From Spirochaetaceae bacterium (GTDB taxonomy: Bacteria > Spirochaetota > Spirochaetia > Treponematales > Breznakiellaceae), in assembly GCA_031288215.1 (NCBI GenBank), contig JAITRV010000070.1:1-19703 (forward strand): 19,703 nucleotides of DNA, written 5' to 3'. Under the pieces are notes generated by a model. It saw only the letters and a list, made by a program, of their open reading frames with translations. It did no database searches and was not told the origin of the DNA. This document shows positions 1-5,875 of the stretch, one piece after another (within the stretch, counting starts at the first letter, position 1; every line of letters starts with the position of its first letter). The translations under genes and the position numbers were made by a program.

Positions 1-1
1 T

Positions 2-84
2 AACCACGGACCACACGGACAAACACGGACAAATGCATGAATTTCAAACAACAAGTCCGTGAGGGTCCGTGTGTGTCCGTGGTT
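2..84. repeat. Imperfect inverted repeat with internal CACGGAC subrepeats, possible terminator
   Basis: The left arm (2-30) and right arm (55-84) are reverse complements over about 30 bases with only a few mismatches and one extra base. Each arm is built from near-copies of a short unit (CCACGGAC, ACACGGAC, ACACGGAC on the left; the complementary GTCCGTG series on the right). The intervening loop (31-54) is AT-rich. A run of seven T follows at 92-98, so on the + strand it could end transcription of whatever lies to the left of the window. Because the arms contain tandem subunits, it looks like a dispersed palindromic repeat rather than a plain terminator. Terminator activity is inferred. Confidence 0.7.
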
Positions 85-137
85 CTTCTTCTTTTTTTGA
101 GTAAATGCAGGAACCCTGGCGGTTCATCGAATACCCC

Positions 138-166
138 TTTACATTCATTGTTCTTTGCGCTAGAAT
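138..166 (+). promoter_or_regulatory. Sigma-70-type promoter for ispE
   Basis: A TTTACA box at 138-143 and a TAGAAT box at 161-166 are separated by exactly 17 bases, each box one base off consensus. The expected transcription start is at about 172-174, only 6-8 bases before the ispE ATG at 180. The stretch lies in an AT-richer pocket of very GC-rich DNA. The boxes fall inside any coding sequence begun at the upstream in-frame ATG (105), which argues against that start. Confidence 0.65.
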
Positions 167-179
167 AGCCTGCGGTCCT

Positions 180-1160
180 ATGAAAACAGCGCGGTTAACC
201 CTGGCGGCGCCCTGCAAGGTCAACCTGCACCTCCGGGTCAAGGAATTGCGGGCCGATGGCTGCCATGAACTGGAAAGCATCTTCCTGGCCCTGGCTTTTG
301 GGGACACCCTGGATGTTGAGGTCTTTGATGAACCGGGGCCCGTCGTCCTCTCCCGGGAGTACCGTATCGGCAGGGGGGCGGAAGGTCCCGGCGGGGGGCC
401 GGGGCGTATTGGCGGCGGGGCGGAACTCCCTCCCCCGGAAAAGGACCTGGCCTATCGGGCGGCGGCCCTTTTCCGGGAAACCACCGGCTTTGAAAAGGCC
501 CTGGCCCTCCGGCTGGTGAAGCGGGTCCCCCTGGGGGCGGGCCTCGGCGGGGGTTCCTCGGACGCGGCGGCGGTCCTGCGGGGCCTGGACGCCCTGGCGG
601 GGACGGCCCTCTCCCGGAAGGCCCTGGCTTCCATGGCCGGGGCCCTGGGCAGCGACGTCCCCTTCTTCCTGGAGCCGGGGGCGGCCTTTGTGAGCGGCCG
701 GGGGGAGCTGATCCGCCCCCTGCCGGTCCCGGAAAAGCTCCGGGTGGTCCTGGTGAATCCGGGCTTTCCCAGCGATACCGCCGGGGCTTTCCGGCGGCTT
801 GACCGGGACCGGGAGGAACGGGACCGGCGGGGGCAGGCGGAAGCGGCCGCCGGGGGCGCGGCTGCTGACCCGGAGGCCCTGATAGCCGCCCTGGGGCGCG
901 ATCCCGGGAGCTGGCCCTACGGCAATGACTTTTTGCCCCTCTTCTTGAAGGAGGGGGGGGAAGCCTACCGGCGTATCATCGGGGACCTGAAAGCCCTGGG
1001 GGCGGATTTTGCCGGTTTATCCGGTTCAGGATCGACCTGTTTTGGAATCTTTACCGGCGGAGGATCGGCGGAGCGGGCGGCACGGAATTTAGCGGAACGG
1101 TGGAATTTTATTGTATTGACGTTTCCCCTTGCAAGTTCGGGTATGGGAGTATTACAATAG
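180..1160 (+). CDS. ispE: 4-diphosphocytidyl-2-C-methyl-D-erythritol kinase (IspE)
   Basis: This cytoplasmic GHMP-family kinase phosphorylates CDP-methylerythritol with ATP in the methylerythritol-phosphate route to isoprenoids. The 326-residue product has the family landmarks. Near the N-terminus is PCKVNLHL with the expected catalytic Lys13. The glycine-rich ATP loop PLGAGLGGGSSDA starts at residue 117, SDVPFFL carries the expected catalytic Asp159, and the C-terminal GHMP motif is LSGSGSTCFG. Two Gly/Ala/Pro-rich insertions (about residues 64-80 and 218-232) look like local expansions typical of this GC-rich genome. I chose ATG 180 because homology begins there and a good promoter overlaps the longer alternative from 105. 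No Shine-Dalgarno is visible in the very short leader. The 3' end of the gene contains the likely spoVG promoter. Confidence 0.93.
   Translation: MKTARLTLAAPCKVNLHLRVKELRADGCHELESIFLALAFGDTLDVEVFDEPGPVVLSREYRIGRGAEGPGGGPGRIGGGAELPPPEKDLAYRAAALFRETTGFEKALALRLVKRVPLGAGLGGGSSDAAAVLRGLDALAGTALSRKALASMAGALGSDVPFFLEPGAAFVSGRGELIRPLPVPEKLRVVLVNPGFPSDTAGAFRRLDRDREERDRRGQAEAAAGGAAADPEALIAALGRDPGSWPYGNDFLPLFLKEGGEAYRRIIGDLKALGADFAGLSGSGSTCFGIFTGGGSAERAARNLAERWNFIVLTFPLASSGMGVLQ
1129..1158 (+). promoter_or_regulatory. Sigma-70-type promoter for spoVG, inside the ispE 3' end
   Basis: TTGCAA (1129-1134) and TACAAT (1153-1158) are separated by 18 bases. The predicted start at about 1165 gives a leader of roughly 35 bases that holds a strong ribosome site (AAAAGGAG, 1187-1194). 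An alternative -35 (TTGACG, 1116-1121) exists but has no well-spaced -10. The promoter would let spoVG be expressed independently of ispE. Confidence 0.5.
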
Positions 1161-1199
1161 TAATATTAAAACAACCTGGACCGAAAAAAGGAGAACGCC

Positions 1200-1481
1200 A
1201 TGGAGATAACCGACATTAGGGTCCGTAAAGTGGCCGGTGAGGGAAAGTTAAAGGCATACGTAACGGTTACATTTGATGACTGCTTTGTAGTTCATAATGT
1301 AAAAATCATTGAGGGCAAGAGCGGTATTTTTATCGCGATGCCGAGCAGGAAAACCAGGGTTGGGGAATACAAGGATGTAGCCCATCCTATCAACCCTGAT
1401 TTCCGGGCTGAATTACAGAAGAGGATTTTGGACAAATACGATTTTGGAAATGTCCAGGATGATCCTTCTCTGGAGATCTAG
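1200..1481 (+). CDS. spoVG: SpoVG family nucleic-acid-binding regulator
   Basis: The 93-residue product is full length for SpoVG. It begins MEITDIRVRKV and contains the family-typical FDDCFVVHNVKIIEG and the strongly conserved block IAMPSRKTRVGEYKDVAHPI (about residues 45-65), ending with the usual short acidic tail. SpoVG was named for sporulation, but in non-sporulating bacteria, including spirochaetes such as Borrelia, it is a small site-specific DNA- and RNA-binding regulator. That known role is the likely one here. Start choice is clear: AAAAGGAG lies six bases before the ATG. Base composition is noticeably less GC-rich than in its neighbours, as expected for a conserved, well-expressed gene. 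It is followed by a structured untranslated stretch and then tRNA-Gln and rplY. Confidence 0.95.
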   Translation: MEITDIRVRKVAGEGKLKAYVTVTFDDCFVVHNVKIIEGKSGIFIAMPSRKTRVGEYKDVAHPINPDFRAELQKRILDKYDFGNVQDDPSLEI

Positions 1482-1482
1482 C

Positions 1483-1551
1483 GGTTTGCTGCGCTTCGCG
1501 CACAAAATGGTATAAATATTCATAATAATGAATATTTATACCCCGCAAACC
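1483..1551 (+). other. Predicted three-way-junction RNA/DNA structure downstream of spoVG
   Basis: Three nested perfect stems account for almost the whole stretch. The closing stem pairs GGTTTGC (1483-1489) with GCAAACC (1545-1551). A short hairpin pairs TGCGC (1490-1494) with GCGCA (1498-1502) around TTC. A long perfect hairpin pairs GGTATAAATATTCAT (1509-1523) with its complement (1528-1542) around AATA. Only six and two bases are left unpaired at two of the junctions. It starts one base after the spoVG stop codon and has no T-tract after it, so a classical terminator is unlikely. It could protect or process the spoVG mRNA end, or be a small repeat element. The function is not known to me. 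Confidence 0.6.
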
Positions 1552-1561
1552 CTAGGACCGC

Positions 1562-1594
1562 GGGCATTTCTAAAGTGAATCTTTAGAGCTGCCC
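1562..1594 (+). other. Hairpin immediately upstream of tRNA-Gln
   Basis: GGGCA (1562-1566) pairs with TGCCC (1590-1594), and, after a two-base internal loop on each side, TCTAAAG (1569-1575) pairs with CTTTAGA (1581-1587) around TGAAT. It ends six bases before the tRNA. It has no U-run, so it is more likely a processing or insulating structure in a spoVG-tRNA-rplY transcript than a terminator. I see no convincing separate tRNA promoter. Confidence 0.5.
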
Positions 1595-1600
1595 CTTTAG

Positions 1601-1672
1601 TGGGACGTAGGCAAGTGGTAAGCCACCGGGTTTTGGCTCCGGCATTCACAGGTTCGAACCCTGTCGTCCCAG
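1601..1672 (+). tRNA. tRNA-Gln (anticodon TTG)
   Basis: A complete cloverleaf can be folded. The acceptor stem pairs TGGGACG (1601-1607) with CGTCCCA (1665-1671) and the discriminator base is G1672. The D stem is GGC/GCC (1610-1612 with 1622-1624). The anticodon stem is CCGGG/TCCGG (1626-1630 with 1638-1642) around loop TTTTGGC, giving anticodon TTG at 1633-1635. The T stem is ACAGG/CCTGT around TTCGAAC. The U-starting acceptor stem and UUG anticodon fit a glutamine tRNA. The 3' CCA is not encoded (the bases after G1672 are AAAA), so it must be added by nucleotidyltransferase. Confidence 0.95.
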
Positions 1673-1697
1673 AAAAGGCATTGCCTTCGAGGAAAAA

Positions 1698-1714
1698 GCA
1701 GGGTTCGAACCTGC
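1698..1714 (+). other. Isolated tRNA T-arm-like hairpin
   Basis: GCAGG (1698-1702), a seven-base loop GTTCGAA and CCTGC (1710-1714) form a perfect T-arm-like stem-loop 25 bases after the tRNA-Gln. No D arm, anticodon arm or acceptor partner exists around it, so it is not a second tRNA. It could be the leftover of a decayed duplicate tRNA, a tRNA 3'-end mimic, or a pause or processing hairpin in the rplY leader. Confidence 0.5.
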
Positions 1715-1793
1715 CCGGTTGTTTCCGTCATCAGCGCCTGCCGGTACGGTCATACGCGCCGGCGGAGAGGTTTATACAAGGAGTGGTAACATA

Positions 1794-2405
1794 ATGAGCC
1801 AGCTTGTTTTTGCGGCCCGGAACAGGATAAAAACCGGATCCGGGGAAGCCCGCCGGATCCGCCATAGCGGCAGGATTCCGGCGATCATCTACGGGAGGAC
1901 CGGCACGGCCCTTCCCATTGACCTGGACGCCCTGGAATTCACCAACGGGGTCAAGGGAATTTCCGAAAGTACCATCGTCAAGATCGACATAGACGGCAGT
2001 ATCCACGAGGCCTTTGTTAAGGATACCCAGCGGCGGATCATGGACGGCGCGGTGCTCCACGTCGATTTTTACGAGGTGGAAAGCAATACCAGCCTCCGGG
2101 CCAAGGTTTCCGTGCATATCCACGGCAACCCCATCGGCGTCCGGGAAGGGGGCATCCTGGAAATTCCCCTCCACGACGTGGAAGTGGAATGTCTGCCCAA
2201 GGACCTGCCGGAACGGATCGATGTGGATGTCTCGGATCTCCGGGTGAACCAGTCCATCCACGTCCGGGACCTCCCCCCCGGCGAAGGGCTGCGGTACATC
2301 ACCGGAGGGGATCAGGTGGTGGCGCTGGTAAAATTTGCCAAGGCCGAAGCCGCCGCGTCCTCAGAAGAGGAGGCCGCCGCTCAGGCGGCGGAGGCAAAAT
2401 CCTAA
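1794..2405 (+). CDS. rplY: 50S ribosomal protein L25, long CTC/TL5 form
   Basis: This is the 5S-rRNA-binding ribosomal protein of the large subunit, in the two-domain CTC/TL5 form. The 203-residue product opens with the L25 domain (LVFAARNRIKTGSGEARRIR, then HSGRIPAIIYGRTGTALPI, about residues 3-95). The beta-rich TL5 C-terminal domain follows (LRAKVSVHIHGNPIGVREGG, then LPKDLPERIDVDVSDL). The last about 20 residues are an Ala/Glu-rich tail. The start is ATG 1794, ten bases after AAGGAG; an in-frame upstream start at 1719 would read through the leader and is rejected. It follows tRNA-Gln, probably in the same transcript, and is closed by an intrinsic terminator. In Borrelia, as I recall, pth sits next; here it is absent. 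Confidence 0.95.
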   Translation: MSQLVFAARNRIKTGSGEARRIRHSGRIPAIIYGRTGTALPIDLDALEFTNGVKGISESTIVKIDIDGSIHEAFVKDTQRRIMDGAVLHVDFYEVESNTSLRAKVSVHIHGNPIGVREGGILEIPLHDVEVECLPKDLPERIDVDVSDLRVNQSIHVRDLPPGEGLRYITGGDQVVALVKFAKAEAAASSEEEAAAQAAEAKS

Positions 2406-2442
2406 AGGGCCCCGTTGCAAAGGCGATGATCCTCCCGTCACG

Positions 2443-2475
2443 GCCGTCCGTCCCCGGCAGGGGGCGGCTTTTTTT
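2443..2475 (+). terminator. Intrinsic terminator after rplY, abutting the tilS start
   Basis: GCCGTCC (2443-2449) pairs with GGGCGGC (2462-2468), one G-T pair included, over a 12-base C/G-rich loop that can pair further within itself. Seven T follow directly (2469-2475). This is a textbook rho-independent terminator. The tilS ATG at 2479 is three bases after the T-run, so tilS must depend on read-through, on a promoter I cannot see, or on a later start. Confidence 0.75.
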
Positions 2476-2478
2476 GTG

Positions 2479-3963
2479 ATGGATAAACCGGGGGGGCGGG
2501 GCGTTTCCCCCTTTGAGGAGGCGGTCGCCCGGGCCTTGACGCCGCTCATGGAACCGGCCCCGGCCCCGCCTATGGAACCGGCCTTGCCTATGGAACCGGC
2601 CCCGCCTATAAGACCGGCCCCGCCGGTCTTCCTGGCGGCGGTTTCCGGGGGGGCGGATTCCACCGCCATGCTGGCCGCCCTGGCGGTCCTGCGGGAGCGG
2701 CTGGGCTTCAGCCTCCGGTGCATCCACGTCGACCACGGCATCCGGCCCCGGGAGGAAAGCCGGGGGGACGCCCGGGCGGTGCGGGCCCTCTGCGGGGAAT
2801 TGGGGGTCCCCTTTCACCTGGCCTCCGTCCCCCCGGGCAAGATAGCGGAAACCGCCCGGGAGCGGGGCCTGGGGATCGAAGGGGCCGCCCGGCTCTACCG
2901 CCATGCCGCGTGGAACCGGGTTGCCCGCCGTATCGGGGCCCGGCGCGTCCTGGCGGCCCATACCCGGGACGACCAACTGGAAACCATCCTGATGCGGGTC
3001 CTGCGGGGATCCGGCCCCGGGGGCCTCTCGGGGATCCCCCGTTCCCGGGGCCGGATATTCCGGCCCCTGCTGGACCTGGGCCGCGCCGACGTGCTGGCCT
3101 ACCTGGAGGAACGGGGCATCCCCTTCAGAACCGACTCCACCAACGCAGACACCCGCTTCCTCCGCAACCGCGTCCGGCGGCGGCTCATCCCCCGGTTGGA
3201 CAGCCTGTTCCCCCATTGGCGGACCGGCCTCCTCGGCTTGGCGGAGACCCAGGCCCTGGCGGCGGCCTTTATCAGCGCCGAGGCCCGCCGCCGCTTCCCC
3301 TGGGTCCGGGAGGAAGCCGCCGGGGCCTGGGCCGTGCCCGCCGGGGGCTTCTTCGGGGAGCCGGAGATACTCCGGGAGGAGGCCCTGTTCCTGGCGGCGG
3401 GCCTCCTCCGCCGGGAAGGCCGGACCGCCGGCCTTGAGCCGGATGAGGGCGGCCCTTCCCCCTCGGGGCCCCTCCGGCGGGGGACCGGGGTCCCTCGAAG
3501 AGGGACCCTCCGGCTTTTTGCCCGGGGGGGGGCGGCGGCCCTGGACGCGGGGCCCCTGCGCCTGGAGCGCCGGGAGGGGCGGGTCTTTGTCCGCCCCTCG
3601 GGAACGAAGGGGGAGGAGGGCTTTTCCCTGTTGATCAAAGCGCCGGGACGCTATAAGCTGAAGGGGCTCGCCCTTGACGTGGGGGAGCAGGGGAGGGAAG
3701 GGGGCTTTTTTGCCCGGCTGCCCCTGGTGCTCAGGCAGCATTATTCTGACGATTTTATTATATTGAAAGGACGGAAGCTTTCGGCGTCCCGGGCCCTTGA
3801 TAAGAAACGCCGATCGGAGTATACCGGTATTATGACTGCCGCCGATGCGGAGGGTACCGCCGCATTTATCGGCTTGGGCCGGAATGGACCTGAGATTTTG
3901 TTATCCAGGGAAAAAGAGAAAAGTCCCGGGGACGGTTTTTTCTTTTACCTGACAGGGGGTTAA
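2479..3963 (+). CDS. tilS: tRNA(Ile)-lysidine synthase TilS
   Basis: TilS is the cytoplasmic ATP-dependent ligase that attaches lysine to C34 of tRNA-Ile(CAU), so that it reads AUA. The 494-residue product has the PP-loop SGGADS (residues 56-61). The family motifs HVDHGIR, AHTRDDQLET and DSTNADTRFLRNRVR follow in the expected order. The C-terminal third, ending in KLSASRALDKKRRSEYTG and FIGLGRNG, is the usual tRNA-binding region interrupted by Gly/Arg/Pro-rich stretches. The PP-loop lies about 30 residues further in than in E. coli TilS, because of an N-terminal extension with a six-residue tandem repeat. The start is uncertain: ATG 2479 is the first after the terminator, GTG 2476 directly precedes it, and in-frame ATGs occur at 2548, 2572 and 2590. 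No good ribosome site is seen. It ends directly against ftsH (TAA then ATG). Confidence 0.9.
   Translation: MDKPGGRGVSPFEEAVARALTPLMEPAPAPPMEPALPMEPAPPIRPAPPVFLAAVSGGADSTAMLAALAVLRERLGFSLRCIHVDHGIRPREESRGDARAVRALCGELGVPFHLASVPPGKIAETARERGLGIEGAARLYRHAAWNRVARRIGARRVLAAHTRDDQLETILMRVLRGSGPGGLSGIPRSRGRIFRPLLDLGRADVLAYLEERGIPFRTDSTNADTRFLRNRVRRRLIPRLDSLFPHWRTGLLGLAETQALAAAFISAEARRRFPWVREEAAGAWAVPAGGFFGEPEILREEALFLAAGLLRREGRTAGLEPDEGGPSPSGPLRRGTGVPRRGTLRLFARGGAAALDAGPLRLERREGRVFVRPSGTKGEEGFSLLIKAPGRYKLKGLALDVGEQGREGGFFARLPLVLRQHYSDDFIILKGRKLSASRALDKKRRSEYTGIMTAADAEGTAAFIGLGRNGPEILLSREKEKSPGDGFFFYLTGG
2545..2622 (+). repeat. 18-bp coding tandem repeat in the tilS N-terminus
   Basis: Units CCTATGGAACCGGCCTTG (2569-2586), CCTATGGAACCGGCCCCG (2587-2604) and CCTATAAGACCGGCCCCG (2605-2622) follow a related longer copy at 2545-2568. 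They encode six-residue PMEPAP-like units just before the PP-loop domain. Length changes would stay in frame, and each full unit carries an ATG in the tilS frame. Confidence 0.8.
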
Positions 3964-5874
3964 ATGCTCAATGATCAGAACAGGCCGCCGCCCCGGCCTT
4001 CGCTGCAGACCGGGAGGCCCAACGGCTTTGCCCTGGTTTTTTTTCTCGTCATGGTCGGTCTCTTTCTTGCGTACTTCTTCAAACCCAAGGAGCCGACCGT
4101 TAAGGATATACCCTATTCCACTTTTACCGCCTACCTGGAGATGGATGAGGTTACCTCGGTAACCATCCTGGATACCAGCATTATCCGGGGGACCCTCCGG
4201 GACAGTTCCTCCTTTAAGACCCTGATCCCCTACCAGGACCCGGGGCTTGTTCCGAAGATGCTGGAGAGGGGGGTCAAGGTTTCCGGGGCCGTAACCGGGG
4301 TAAGCCCCTGGCGGCTCCTCATCGAATTCCTCCCCTGGCTCATCGGCTTCGGCTTCATCTGGATGATGTACCGGAACATGCAGGGGTCGGGGAACAAGGC
4401 CTTTCAGTTCGGTAAAAGCCGGGCGAAACGCTACCAGGACGAGGGGAAGAAGGTAACCTTTGCCGACGTGGCCGGCCAGGAAGACGCCAAGTACGAGTTG
4501 GAGGAAGTGGTGGCCTTCCTCAAGAATCCCCAGAAATTCACCAAGATGGGGGCCCGGATCCCCAAGGGGGTGCTGCTGGTGGGGATGCACGGCACGGGGA
4601 AGACCCTCATGGCCAAGGCCGTAGCGGGGGAGGCCGCCGTGGCCTACTTCCACATGTCGGGCTCGGATTTTGTGGAGATGTTTGTGGGGGTCGGGGCCAG
4701 CCGGGTCCGGGACCTCTTTGAGCAGGGCCGGCGGAACGCCCCCTGCATCATCTTTATCGACGAACTGGACGCCGTGGGCCGGACCCGGGGCGCGGGATAC
4801 GGCGGGGGCCATGACGAGCGGGAACAGACCCTGAATCAGCTCCTGGTGGAAATGGACGGCTTTGATTCCAAGGACGGGGTGATCATGCTGGCCGCCACCA
4901 ACCGGCCCGACGTGCTGGACCCGGCGCTGCTGCGGCCCGGCCGTTTCGACCGGCAGGTGATGGTGGCCATGCCGGACATCAAGGAACGGGAGGCGATCCT
5001 CAAGATCCACGCCGCCAAGATTCCCCTGGCGGAGGAGATCGACCTGGTCCGGATAGCCCGGGCGACCCCGGGGATGAGCGGCGCGGAAATCGCCAACCTG
5101 GTCAACGAAGCGGCCCTCTTTGCCGCCCGGAAGGATAAACCCGCCGTGGAGATGCGGGACTTTGAGGAGGCCCGGGACAAGATCCTCATGGGGGTGGCCC
5201 GGCGGACCCTGGTGATCTCCGACAAGGAACGCCGGATGACCGCGATCCACGAGGCGGGCCACGCCCTGCTTCACTATTTCCTCAAGAACGCCGATCCCCT
5301 CCACAAGGTGACCATCGTACCCCACGGCAGGGCCCTGGGTATGGCCATGTCCCTGCCCGAGGAGGACAGTTACAGCCGGACCCGGGGCTGGATCCTGGAC
5401 CGGATCGTGATCTGTTACGGCGGCTGGATTGCGGAGCGCATCTTCTACGATGAGACCACCACGGGAACCAAGCAGGATATCGAACAGGCCACGGACCTCG
5501 CCCGGCGTATGGTCTGCGAATGGGGCATGGCCGACGAATTGGGGCCCATCACCTACGGCCAGGAGGACGAGCCCATCTTCCTGGGCAAGGAGATCGCCCG
5601 GCATAAGGATTATTCCGAAGAGACCGCGAAGGCCATCGACGGGGCGATCAAGGAAATCCTCGACCGGTCCCGCGCTTCCGCGGAGTCTATCCTGAAAGAC
5701 CACCGGGGGGAACTGGAAAAACTCGCCGACGCCCTTCTGTCCCGGGAAACCCTCATCGACGATGAGGTGCGGGAACTGATCGGCTTCCCCCCCCGGACCG
5801 GCGAAAACCCCCTGAGCCTCGCGGTTCCGGGGGGAAACGCCTCCCAGTCCCCCCGGCAGGCCCCGGAGTCCTAA
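3964..5874 (+). CDS. ftsH: ATP-dependent zinc metalloprotease FtsH
   Basis: FtsH is the membrane-anchored hexameric AAA+ protease that degrades misassembled membrane proteins and regulatory substrates. The 636-residue product has a cytoplasmic N-terminus, TM1 (about 21-39), a periplasmic domain and TM2 (about 118-137). In the AAA+ module, the Walker A site (207-214) reads GMHGTGKT where nearly all relatives have GPPGTGKT. Walker B is FIDELDAVG, the pore-loop region is FVEMFVGVG, and the second region of homology is TNRPDVLDPALLRPGRFDR. The protease domain has the zinc motif HEAGH (429-433) and a downstream TGTKQDIEQAT that supplies the third ligand, Asp. The ribosome site AGGGGG lies at the very end of tilS; stop and start codons abut (TAAATG), so the two genes are probably translationally coupled. 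One base separates its stop from the next gene. Confidence 0.97.
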   Translation: MLNDQNRPPPRPSLQTGRPNGFALVFFLVMVGLFLAYFFKPKEPTVKDIPYSTFTAYLEMDEVTSVTILDTSIIRGTLRDSSSFKTLIPYQDPGLVPKMLERGVKVSGAVTGVSPWRLLIEFLPWLIGFGFIWMMYRNMQGSGNKAFQFGKSRAKRYQDEGKKVTFADVAGQEDAKYELEEVVAFLKNPQKFTKMGARIPKGVLLVGMHGTGKTLMAKAVAGEAAVAYFHMSGSDFVEMFVGVGASRVRDLFEQGRRNAPCIIFIDELDAVGRTRGAGYGGGHDEREQTLNQLLVEMDGFDSKDGVIMLAATNRPDVLDPALLRPGRFDRQVMVAMPDIKEREAILKIHAAKIPLAEEIDLVRIARATPGMSGAEIANLVNEAALFAARKDKPAVEMRDFEEARDKILMGVARRTLVISDKERRMTAIHEAGHALLHYFLKNADPLHKVTIVPHGRALGMAMSLPEEDSYSRTRGWILDRIVICYGGWIAERIFYDETTTGTKQDIEQATDLARRMVCEWGMADELGPITYGQEDEPIFLGKEIARHKDYSEETAKAIDGAIKEILDRSRASAESILKDHRGELEKLADALLSRETLIDDEVRELIGFPPRTGENPLSLAVPGGNASQSPRQAPES

Positions 5875-5875
5875 G

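Noticed and set aside
105..179. Longer N-terminus for IspE
   Set aside because: It would place the only good promoter inside the gene, and IspE homology begins at the ATG at 180.
1509..1542. Intrinsic terminator after spoVG
   Set aside because: The 15-bp hairpin is AT-rich and followed by CC and a closing stem, not a T-tract. The nested three-way fold explains it better.
1600..1794. A 64-residue + strand frame across the tRNA and rplY leader
   Set aside because: It reads through the tRNA-Gln gene, and the residues after it correspond to the untranslated leader of rplY.
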